NCBI GenBank assembly: GCA_963705525.1
Contig: CAVPJW010000005.1
Location: 62,001 to 126,000 of the forward strand
Direction: 5' to 3'
Length of the DNA: 64,000 nucleotides
DNA from: CAVPJW01 sp963705525
Lineage (GTDB): Bacteria > Acidobacteriota > Vicinamibacteria > Vicinamibacterales > CAVPJW01
Below the pieces are notes generated by a model that did not search any database, was not told the origin of the DNA, and saw only the letters and a list, made by a program, of their open reading frames with translations. A program made the translations under genes and the position numbers. Positions within the stretch are counted from its first letter, which is position 1, and every line of letters starts with the position of its first letter. Shown here piece after piece: positions 8,969 through 16,604 of this stretch.

Positions 8969-9733
8969 CTACCGCAAGCTCGCCACCGTCTCTGCGGCTT
9001 TCTCCAACAGAAAGATGTGCTCGCTGCCCGCGCTCACGAAGCGCATGCCCCGGTGCAGCCATTTCCGGGCCGTCGCCGCGGCCCGCATGTGAATGCCTGG
9101 TGCGACGCCATGCCGCTGGCACGCCGCAATCAGCCGATCCACGTGCGCGACCAGCGTGGGATTGTCGAACTCTCCTGGAATGCCGAGCGAGATGGACAGA
9201 TCGGCGGGGCCGATGAGCGCAACATCGACAAACGGCAATTGCAGCAGCTCGTCTGCATGATCGATGGCCCACTGATTCTCGAACTGCACGATCACGAGCG
9301 TGTGCGCATTCCTGTGCGCGATCACCTCGGGCAGGCTCGCCTTTTCGTATTCGAGGTGGGGCCCGCCGAGTCCATAGCCGCGAATGCCGTCCGGAGGAAA
9401 TCGCGTCCATGACAGCGCCTCGCGCAGTCGCGCGACATCGTTCGCGCGAGGGAGGATGATGCCCTGCGCGCCGGCGTCGAGCGCGCGTGCGACGAGGGAG
9501 TACGAGAACTCCCCGACGCGGACAATCGGCGTCGCGCCGGTGGCGCCAATGGCGCGCACGAGCCGTTCGATCGACTGCTGGTCAAAGGGGCCGTGCTCGG
9601 CATCGACCCAGACAAAGTCGAAGCCGGCCGCGGCAAGGAGGCGGCCGAGCTCCGGCGAATCGAGGTGCTGGATCTGCGTTCCAACCGCTGTACCGCCAGC
9701 CTTCAATAGTGATTTGGTCCTGTTTGGCCGCAC
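8969..9733 (-). CDS. HpcH/HpaI family aldolase
   Basis: This gene encodes a 254-residue class II pyruvate aldolase of the HpcH/HpaI/citE-like family. Members cleave 2-keto-3-deoxy sugar acids or 4-hydroxy-2-oxoacids to pyruvate plus an aldehyde. Visible signatures are VDAEHGPFD near residue 44 (catalytic His), the GIILPR segment, the metal-binding Glu in VQFEN and the IGPADLSISLGIPG segment. The gene is transcribed towards the dehydratase/dehydrogenase operon. A plausible route is dehydration of a sugar acid, aldol cleavage here, and aldehyde oxidation by the 7532-8917 product (inference). The exact substrate (2-keto-3-deoxy-L-rhamnonate type versus 4-hydroxy-2-oxoheptanedioate type) cannot be distinguished. 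Confidence 0.88.
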   Translation of the reverse strand: MRPNRTKSLLKAGGTAVGTQIQHLDSPELGRLLAAAGFDFVWVDAEHGPFDQQSIERLVRAIGATGATPIVRVGEFSYSLVARALDAGAQGIILPRANDVARLREALSWTRFPPDGIRGYGLGGPHLEYEKASLPEVIAHRNAHTLVIVQFENQWAIDHADELLQLPFVDVALIGPADLSISLGIPGEFDNPTLVAHVDRLIAACQRHGVAPGIHMRAAATARKWLHRGMRFVSAGSEHIFLLEKAAETVASLR

Positions 9734-10131
9734 GCCCTGTTCCCTTCCGGACCGCTAGAGCGCCTTGGTCCGCGCCAATGATACGCGGCCGGCGCCGGCT
9801 GGCGTCAAGGCGCACATCGTCCATCACGGGATTAGTCTGACAAAATCGCTGCGTATCGCCGACAAGTGGCTCGCCGCCGTGCGCGCCGTGCCAGCGGATC
9901 ATGTTCAGGCGACGCCCTGACCAAGCCCTGGCGCAGCGCCTTGCGCGACCGGACCGCTGGGCAGGAATGCCGCGTCTCGGCCCGCTCGGTTCACCATTCG
10001 CCTCACGGATTAGGGAGCTTCATCACATAGGCGGAACCGCGGCCCTTCTCATACGTTAACGTTGACAGCGGCACAACGTGTGACCTGCTGAACCCGGCGA
10101 CGAGTATGTTTTCGAAGAAGGAGAGCTCCTG
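9734..10131. other. Intergenic region between divergent genes, 398 bp
   Basis: This gap separates the divergently transcribed aldolase and PQQ-propeller genes and should hold both promoters. I see no convincing -35/-10 pair. AAGGAG about ten bases before ATG 10132 is a good ribosome binding site for the plus-strand gene. On the minus strand at about 10003-10115 there is a short protein-like reading frame ending in KLPNP, which may be a gene remnant but is too short to support. Confidence 0.5.
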
Positions 10132-11436
10132 ATGAGATCGGCGATTGCGCTTCTGGCCTGGCTCGCGGCCGGTGCGGCCGGCGTCGCGGCCCAATCGATG
10201 TTCCACGGCAACCTCGCGCACACGGGCGTCTACGAGCAGCCAGGCCCGCGGCAGTTCGGCAGCGTCAAGTGGACCTTCAAGACCGGGAGCGCCATCGTCG
10301 CGTCGCCCACTATCGCCGACGGCGTCATCTATGTCGGGAGCACTGACGGGTTCATCTATGCCATCGATCAGGAGACCGGAAAGGAGAAGTGGAAGCACAA
10401 GACCCGGCAGCAGGTCACGTCGAGTGCCGCGATCGCCAACGGGCTGGTGTACTTCGAGTCGACCGACGGTGTGCTGTACGCGCTCGCGGCAGATACGGGC
10501 AAGCTCAAGTGGGGGTTCATGACCGAGAACGAAAAGAGGTTCGAGGCCAAGGGCACCCACGGATACCCGCCAACCGACCAGACGATTCCCGACGCGTGGG
10601 ATCTCTTCACGTCATCACCGGCCGTTGCCGGCGGGAAGGTGTATTTCGGAAGCGGCGACGGCAACGTGTACGCGATCGACGCCGACACCGGTGTCGTGCA
10701 GTGGCGATTCGCCACGAAGGACGTCGTGCACGCATCGCCCGCGGTTGCGAACGGCGTGGTGTACATCGGCAGTTGGGACAGCAACCTCTACGCACTCGAC
10801 GCCGACACGGGCGCGGAGAAATGGCGTTTCAAGGCAGGCGAAGATCCCATGTATCACAACCAGGTGGGATTCCAGTCGTCGCCGGCGGTGGTGGACGATA
10901 CGGTCTACGTTGGCTGTCGCGACGGACACGTGTATGCGCTCGACGCCGCGACCGGACGGAAGAAGTGGGATTTCTCGACCAGCAAGTCCTGGGTCCTCGG
11001 CACGCCTGCGGTGGCAAACGGAACGGTCTACGTCGGCACCTCCGACTCGTTCCGTTTCCACGCGCTCGACGCGAAGAACGGTCGTCCGCGATTTACGGTG
11101 GATGCGAAGGGCTGGGTGTATTCGTCCGCGGCGCTCGCCGGCGATCTCGCATACGTGGGTTGCACGAACGGCAAGCTCTACGCGATCGATATCAAGACGG
11201 GCACAATCGCGTGGGAATACCAGACCGAGAGTGCCCGCACGGACACGCTCAAGGTGTTGAAGCCTGATGGCGGAATCAATCGGGCCGCGTTCACTCCCGT
11301 GTTCAACAACTATCAGGACATGGACCTGGACATCTACCGGATGTTCTCGGTCGGAGCGATCTTCTCGTCACCAGTGGTTGATCGCGGAGTGGTGTACTTC
11401 AGCAGCGCCGACGGAACGCTCTACGCGATTCAATAG
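10132..11436 (+). CDS. Secreted PQQ-like beta-propeller protein (BamB-like repeats)
   Basis: The protein has 434 residues with an N-terminal signal peptide (LLAWLAAGAAGVAAQ). It then carries seven to eight PQQ-enzyme-type repeats, each containing a phrase such as VYVGSTDGFIYAIDQETGKEKW. The repeats form a beta-propeller as in BamB or the PQQ alcohol dehydrogenases. No PQQ-ligand or cytochrome motif is present, so an enzymatic role is not indicated. A structural or binding role in the periplasm is likelier. Its start has a good AAGGAG site. Its stop is followed by an inverted set of 9-nt repeats before a convergent gene. Confidence 0.82.
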   Translation: MRSAIALLAWLAAGAAGVAAQSMFHGNLAHTGVYEQPGPRQFGSVKWTFKTGSAIVASPTIADGVIYVGSTDGFIYAIDQETGKEKWKHKTRQQVTSSAAIANGLVYFESTDGVLYALAADTGKLKWGFMTENEKRFEAKGTHGYPPTDQTIPDAWDLFTSSPAVAGGKVYFGSGDGNVYAIDADTGVVQWRFATKDVVHASPAVANGVVYIGSWDSNLYALDADTGAEKWRFKAGEDPMYHNQVGFQSSPAVVDDTVYVGCRDGHVYALDAATGRKKWDFSTSKSWVLGTPAVANGTVYVGTSDSFRFHALDAKNGRPRFTVDAKGWVYSSAALAGDLAYVGCTNGKLYAIDIKTGTIAWEYQTESARTDTLKVLKPDGGINRAAFTPVFNNYQDMDLDIYRMFSVGAIFSSPVVDRGVVYFSSADGTLYAIQ

Positions 11437-11438
11437 AC

Positions 11439-11520
11439 AGGTCCTATGGGTCCTCAAGGTCCTTGAAATGCTGCAGGAGCCTGGAACGTGACCACCAGGA
11501 CCTGAAGGACCCCGAGGACC
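11439..11520. repeat. Inverted 9-nt-period GGTCC/GGACC tract between convergent genes
   Basis: GGTCC cores sit at 9-nt steps in the left half (11440, 11449, 11458) and GGACC cores at 9-nt steps in the right half (11498, 11507, 11516). The two halves are reverse complements of one another, so the transcript can fold into a long imperfect hairpin. It lies just after the PQQ-propeller stop and before the end of the opposite-strand CDGSH gene, which fits a bidirectional terminator. Confidence 0.8.
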
Positions 11521-11542
11521 TAAAGCACCACTCGTGTTCCTG

Positions 11543-12613
11543 TTAGTAATTGATCGAAGGATTGTCGCCCGGATAGATGATACCGACGACGTCCATGCCA
11601 TCCGGGTGAGTGCACTGCAGCGAGTGGAGCTGCTTGCTGGGGAAGAAGATCACGTCTCCCGCTTCGACATCCGCCTTTCTCGTCTCGGTCCACATGCAGC
11701 CCGTGCCGGACAGAATGATCAGCGCCTCTTCGTAGAGGTGCCGGTGCGGTTCGGCCTTCGACTGCGGAATGAATCCGATGAACTGCGCCGCCGTGGTGGC
11801 GCCGAGTGACTTGTCCACCAGCATCTGAAAGAAGCGGACAGCCATCCGCTTGCGCTCTTCCTGATTGACGACGGCGACTCGCTCGGGCCAGCCTGTATCG
11901 AAATTATCCGGCATGCGCGAGGGCCATTCGGGCTCGTCGGCAGCCGGACACGGCGAGACGAACACCTTGAGCGGCGTTCCATTCTGCGAGGCAAGGCTGA
12001 AGGCTTCGTTGGGGCGAACATACACACCGGTCGCGGGACCAACCGGGAACGTACGCCCGGAGATAGTCACCGTTCCCGATCCGTCGGCCACGAGCAGAAT
12101 GACGTGGCGATCACCAAATCCCATCACAGGCGACGGACCGGTCGACACCTCGCAGTAGAACTGCGATTGATACCGGGCGCCCTGTGCCGGCGAGATGACC
12201 GCGCAGTAGCGGAGCCCGTCGCGCTCGCGGAGCGCTGCCCGCCCCATCGCGAACACGTAACAGCCTCCGTCGAGCATCGCGCGCGCATCATCACCCGCGG
12301 AAATTGTGGGGATCATCCGGTTCTGCGGGCTGTTGGGATCATCTTCGCGGTACGCACCAGGCAGGTTGTTGTGCGCTCCGTCGCAGAAGGGCCGCTCACA
12401 GGTTCGCTTACAGCCGCAGAACAGCACCTCCTCCCCCGCTGCCCGGGCGGTGTACGGCACGGGCCTGAACGTGCTGCCGCGATGTGAGCCGTCGCAGAAC
12501 GGCTGGTTCTGACTCCGACCGCACGCGCACCACAGGTACGTGCGGCCCTGTTCGAGCTCACAGAAGTACGGCTTCAGTCTCGGACTGAGTGGTTCCCCTC
12601 CGTCAACGGCCAT
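11543..12613 (-). CDS. Double CDGSH iron-sulfur domain fused to a bicupin
   Basis: The protein has 356 residues and an unusual architecture. Two complete CDGSH (mitoNEET-type) 2Fe-2S sites lie at the N-terminus: Cys29, Cys31, Cys40, His44 in CACGRSQNQPFCDGSH, and Cys66, Cys68, Cys77, His81 in CGCKRTCERPFCDGAH. These bind redox-active or labile clusters by three Cys and one His. Two cupin-like halves follow: one around residues 150-220 with degraded metal ligands, and one around 285-345 with EPHRHLYEEALIILSGTG, which looks metal-binding. No signal peptide is present, so it is cytoplasmic. A redox-linked oxygenase or sensor is possible but not demonstrated. It starts 250 bp from the divergent DUF5916 gene. 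Confidence 0.85.
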   Translation of the reverse strand: MAVDGGEPLSPRLKPYFCELEQGRTYLWCACGRSQNQPFCDGSHRGSTFRPVPYTARAAGEEVLFCGCKRTCERPFCDGAHNNLPGAYREDDPNSPQNRMIPTISAGDDARAMLDGGCYVFAMGRAALRERDGLRYCAVISPAQGARYQSQFYCEVSTGPSPVMGFGDRHVILLVADGSGTVTISGRTFPVGPATGVYVRPNEAFSLASQNGTPLKVFVSPCPAADEPEWPSRMPDNFDTGWPERVAVVNQEERKRMAVRFFQMLVDKSLGATTAAQFIGFIPQSKAEPHRHLYEEALIILSGTGCMWTETRKADVEAGDVIFFPSKQLHSLQCTHPDGMDVVGIIYPGDNPSINY

Positions 12614-12863
12614 CGGCTCCCCTGATTCTCCCCCTGCCTGTCGATTCGATGCGCGAGGTTGCGCAATGGTGGCACGGCCTCGGCGTCACGGGCAAGTCCT
12701 GACGATCGCGCGATCGGGCCGCCAGATTTCTACCGTAGAATGAAGCGTTCCCGGAGATTCGACACGCGATGGTGAAGGGCGAGTTGACCGCGAATGAAGC
12801 GAAGCCGACCAACCGGCTGCCGGGTCGCATGCCGCCGCCTCTCCGGAACGGCAGCTAGGTCGC

Positions 12864-15143
12864 TTGGCCCCTTGTCGAATAGCGTGCCTGCTGGGCATCC
12901 TGGCCATCGGTATTCCGACCGGTGCGTCGGCTCGCACGCCCCACGAGAAGCCGTCCGCCGGTCCAGCGATCGACGTCAATCGCATCGACCCTGCGACGTT
13001 CAACGCAATCGCCACGCGAATCCCGGAAGGCCAGACCATCAGGATCGACGGCCACTTCGACGAAGACGTCTGGAAGACGGTGCGGCCGATGGCCGACTTC
13101 ATCCAGCGTGAACCCGACTTCGGCGCACCGTCCACCGAGCGGACCGAAGTCCGCATCCTCTACGACAACCGCACCCTCTTCTTCGGATTCTCGGCGTACG
13201 ACAGCGACCCGGCGGGCATCCGCGCCACCGAGCTGAAGCGCGACTCCGGACTGAGCAAGGGCGACCAGATCAAGATCGTCATCGACGCCTTTCACGATCA
13301 CCGGAACGCGCTTGCGTTCAACACCAATCCGCTCGGTGCACTGAAGGACGCCAATACCGTGGACGATGGGCGCATCGTGAACTACGACTGGAACGCGGTA
13401 TGGCGCTGCAAGACCAGCCGCGACGAGCATGGCTGGTACGCGGAGATGGCGATTCCTCTCAGCCAGCTGCGGTTCAAGAACCAGATTGGCGAGAGCATCT
13501 GGGGCCTCAACCTGTGCCGGACGATCATCCGGAAGCACGAAGAGACCTACTGGGTTCCGTATCCGCGTGAATGGGGACCCCAGGGGTTCACGCGGATGTC
13601 GCATGCCGGGCAGCTCACGGGCCTCACCGACGTGACGGTGCCGCGCAGGCTCGAATTCCTGCCGTTCGCCGCTCCCACCGTCGCGAAAGACTACGAGGCG
13701 AAGACGGCGGCTGACGTGAAACAGAAGTACGGCTTCGACCTCCGCGTCGGCGTGACATCGCAAATCACCGCCGACATCACCTACAAGACCGACTTCGCCC
13801 AGGTCGAGGCCGACCAGGAGATCGTGAACCTGTCGCGGTTCAGCATCTTCTTCCCGGAAAAGCGCCAGTTCTTTACTGAGAGCGCCGGCATCTTCGACTA
13901 CGGTCGAAGCGGCAGTGAGACCACGTATCTCGGCGGCGACAGCGGAGGCGACACGACGCCGGGCCTCCTCTCCATTTTCTACAGCCGGCGCATCGGCCTG
14001 CAGGACGCGAGAGAGGTGCCGATCATCGCCGGCGGAAAGGTCACCGGACGTGCGGGGCCGTACACGCTCGGCGTGATGAACATCGAGACCGACTCGGTCG
14101 ATCAGCCCGGGTTGATGGTGCCGAAGGCGAACTACGCGGTGGTGCGCGTCAAACGGAACGTCCTGGCCAAGAGCTCCGTCGGCGCGATCGTGCTCAATCG
14201 CGAGGGCGGATCGAGCGACTTCAACCGGTCCGCCGGCATCGATACCGCGCTCTCGTTCGGTCAGCACACGAACATCACGGGGCTTCTGGCCCGCACGTTC
14301 TCGCCGGAACCCATCGGCAACGATTGGGCGGGCGCCGTGGACTACGCGTGGCAGAGCGATCGCTTCACGTACGACGCCACATATCTCGACATCGGCGAGC
14401 GCTTCAACGCCGAGATGGGCTTCATCCCGCGCACCGATATCCGCAACACGAAGGTTTCGGCCGCGTGGACTCCACGACCCGGTTGGCCCGGTGTGCGTCA
14501 GCTGACCTTCGGCGGCAAGGTGGATTACTACGAACGGCACACGGGCCAGACGTCGTCTCGCACGCAGGAACTGAATTTCTCGCTCGAACAGCAGAACAGC
14601 GCATTCTTCAAGGCGAGCATCGATCGCGATTACGACTTCCTGCCGGTTCCCTTCACCATCGGGCCGGCCACGCTCCCCGTCGGCGGATACAACTGGGATA
14701 CGTTTCGCGCGAGCTACAGCATGGACTCGAGCAAGAGGATCTACGGGACGGGCGCGATCGAGCTCGGAGGGTACTACAGCGGCGACAAACAAACCTACAA
14801 GTTCAATCTCAATTTCCTGCCGGCCCGGGCCCTCCTGATCGAACCGAATTACACGCGCAACCACGTCACGCTTCCGGGCTCGCCATCGTTCGTGACCAAT
14901 GTCTTCAACACGCGCGTCAGCTATTCGTTTTCGCCGCAGCTGTTCCTGAAAGGCTTCGTCCAGTACAACGACGATCGCCGGCTGACGACCTTCAATTTTC
15001 TCTTCTGGTACATCTACAAGCCTGGTTCTGACCTCTACATCGTGTACGACACAGGATGGGACACCGACGCGAATGGACTGGGCCTGAATCGCGTGCGTGC
15101 GCGAGCCCTGGCGGTCAAAGTCACGTACTGGTTGGGGAGATAA
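12864..15143 (+). CDS. DUF5916 outer-membrane protein with CBM9-like N-terminal domain
   Basis: The protein has about 759 residues. After a signal peptide (IACLLGILAIGIPTGASA), residues about 45-220 form a CBM9-like beta-sandwich (IRIDGHFDEDVWKTV, GWYAEMAIPLSQLRF). The remainder is the DUF5916 beta-barrel-like region with many aromatic strand ends (FSIFFPEKRQFFTESAGIF) and a C-terminal barrel strand. Such proteins are abundant in Bacteroidota and Acidobacteriota and are thought to sit in the outer membrane; their function is unknown. No ATG exists in this frame near the start, so TTG 12864 is taken. An ATG at 12794 in another frame could be the true start if one base is miscalled. It converges on the TPR/propeller gene with only 6 bases between stops. 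Confidence 0.8.
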   Translation: MAPCRIACLLGILAIGIPTGASARTPHEKPSAGPAIDVNRIDPATFNAIATRIPEGQTIRIDGHFDEDVWKTVRPMADFIQREPDFGAPSTERTEVRILYDNRTLFFGFSAYDSDPAGIRATELKRDSGLSKGDQIKIVIDAFHDHRNALAFNTNPLGALKDANTVDDGRIVNYDWNAVWRCKTSRDEHGWYAEMAIPLSQLRFKNQIGESIWGLNLCRTIIRKHEETYWVPYPREWGPQGFTRMSHAGQLTGLTDVTVPRRLEFLPFAAPTVAKDYEAKTAADVKQKYGFDLRVGVTSQITADITYKTDFAQVEADQEIVNLSRFSIFFPEKRQFFTESAGIFDYGRSGSETTYLGGDSGGDTTPGLLSIFYSRRIGLQDAREVPIIAGGKVTGRAGPYTLGVMNIETDSVDQPGLMVPKANYAVVRVKRNVLAKSSVGAIVLNREGGSSDFNRSAGIDTALSFGQHTNITGLLARTFSPEPIGNDWAGAVDYAWQSDRFTYDATYLDIGERFNAEMGFIPRTDIRNTKVSAAWTPRPGWPGVRQLTFGGKVDYYERHTGQTSSRTQELNFSLEQQNSAFFKASIDRDYDFLPVPFTIGPATLPVGGYNWDTFRASYSMDSSKRIYGTGAIELGGYYSGDKQTYKFNLNFLPARALLIEPNYTRNHVTLPGSPSFVTNVFNTRVSYSFSPQLFLKGFVQYNDDRRLTTFNFLFWYIYKPGSDLYIVYDTGWDTDANGLGLNRVRARALAVKVTYWLGR

Positions 15144-15149
15144 GCGCGG

Positions 15150-16535
15150 CTACCGCAGCCGGATCTTCTGAAACGACGAGCCCGCGGCCGCGCCACCTGC
15201 TGATGGTTGCTCGGTCAGGACGTACAGCGTGTCGCCGGACAACGTTGCCGCGGTGGGATCGGGCATGGCGAGATTCTCATCGAAGAGCTCCAGCGACTGC
15301 GCGCGTCCTCCGGATGCGGCCAGCCGCACGCGGACGGCGCGTCTCCGTCCATCCTGAGTCTGGATCCCGACGATCGTGTTCTGGTCCGCCCGGAGCCGTT
15401 CGAATCCGGTGAGCGGCACGTCCTTCGGCCCGCCGACCGGAGTGGCCTTGCCCGTCGCCAGATCGACCCGCGCGATCCCCTTGGCATGCGCCACATACAC
15501 CATGCTGTCGTTGATGGGTCCGATGGTGACGGGCGTCTCGAGGCGGAGCGTCGCCGCCACTTCGAACGTGCGCTGACCGGCGCCCACACGAAAAATTCGC
15601 TTACCGATTGAATCGAGAACAAACACGGTACCGCGCTCGGTGATGGCAACATCACTGAATCGCGCCGGCAGGAATTGATCGGGCAATGACAGACGCTGGA
15701 GCGGCCGGCCTGATACGAGCTGCAGCTTATGAAGCGAAGAGGCGCGTCCGGCGTCGCCTCCGGCATCCGATCCGTCGGCGCTGACAACCCACAGATCCCC
15801 GCGCCGTGGATCGATCTCGAACGCCATGATTTCGTAGAAGCCCGCAGACGATGAATCCACCAGATTGAGCACGTGCTGCGATCGCTGGTCAACGACCAGC
15901 AACTTTCGCGCGCCGCGCTCGCCCACCACGAAGCGGCTCGACACGTCGTCGTATGCCAGGCCCGTCGAGTTGAGAAGTCGGCCCGGAAGGTTGAGCACAC
16001 TCTCGGGCCTGGTGGACGAGCGTTTATCGGAAACGGAGGGAACAACCGCCGGGGTGGCCCCGTCGCTCGACGACGGGGGGACCTTCGCGGCGGGAGCCGT
16101 GGCAGCGACCGACCGCGAGGTGGCAGGCATCGTGAGGCCCGCGGCCGGGCGTGCAAGCGCCCCGGCGATCAGCGCTTCGACGTCCGGCCAGCCCGGTAAA
16201 CTTCTCACGCCCTGGAACTCGTCGTTCGAAACCGCGTCGCTGGCCACTCCCATTTCGGCCACCCGCCGCAACATCACCAGGGCATCGTCCAGCCGTCCAC
16301 TCAGACTTTGCGCGCGTGCGAGCAAGTACATCAGATTCGGATCGCGCCGGGGACCCGTCTGGACTGCTCGCCAGGCGAGATCGTGAAAGCGCTCGTAGTC
16401 GCGCCGCTCGAACGCCTCGAGCGCCATCTGGCGACACTCATGCCACTCTTTGCAATCGGCAGGAGGCTGGGCCTCTCTGTGCGGCGACGAGCTTCCGATC
16501 AGGAGAACGAAGGAAATGACCTGAAATGCGCCCAT
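15150..16535 (-). CDS. Secreted TPR-like and beta-propeller protein of unknown function
   Basis: This gene encodes 461 residues. A short hydrophobic N-terminus acts as signal sequence. Residues about 30-110 look like two TPR-type helical hairpins (FHDLAWRAVQTG, LMYLLARAQSLSGRLDDALVML). A low-complexity Ala/Pro/Ser linker follows to about 170. The rest is a repeated beta-blade region resembling SMP-30/NHL propellers (RFVVGERGARKLLVVD, GDLWVVSADGSD, MVYVAHAKGIARVD). No catalytic motif is recognised. Its neighbours are secreted carbohydrate-related proteins, but no functional link can be shown. Confidence 0.65.
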   Translation of the reverse strand: MGAFQVISFVLLIGSSSPHREAQPPADCKEWHECRQMALEAFERRDYERFHDLAWRAVQTGPRRDPNLMYLLARAQSLSGRLDDALVMLRRVAEMGVASDAVSNDEFQGVRSLPGWPDVEALIAGALARPAAGLTMPATSRSVAATAPAAKVPPSSSDGATPAVVPSVSDKRSSTRPESVLNLPGRLLNSTGLAYDDVSSRFVVGERGARKLLVVDQRSQHVLNLVDSSSAGFYEIMAFEIDPRRGDLWVVSADGSDAGGDAGRASSLHKLQLVSGRPLQRLSLPDQFLPARFSDVAITERGTVFVLDSIGKRIFRVGAGQRTFEVAATLRLETPVTIGPINDSMVYVAHAKGIARVDLATGKATPVGGPKDVPLTGFERLRADQNTIVGIQTQDGRRRAVRVRLAASGGRAQSLELFDENLAMPDPTAATLSGDTLYVLTEQPSAGGAAAGSSFQKIRLR

Positions 16536-16604
16536 GGGACCGAAGACATCTGCATTATCACCCGGCTGCCGAGTCGAAGATCGTGTGAACCGCGCGATCG
16601 CGAG

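Noticed and set aside
10003..10115. Short protein-like minus-strand frame ending KLPNP upstream of the PQQ-propeller gene
   Set aside because: Too short and without a start or recognisable family; at best a remnant.
12855..14864. 669-codon minus-strand open frame opposite the DUF5916 gene
   Set aside because: Arg/Val/Asp-rich antisense shadow of a clearly protein-like plus-strand gene.
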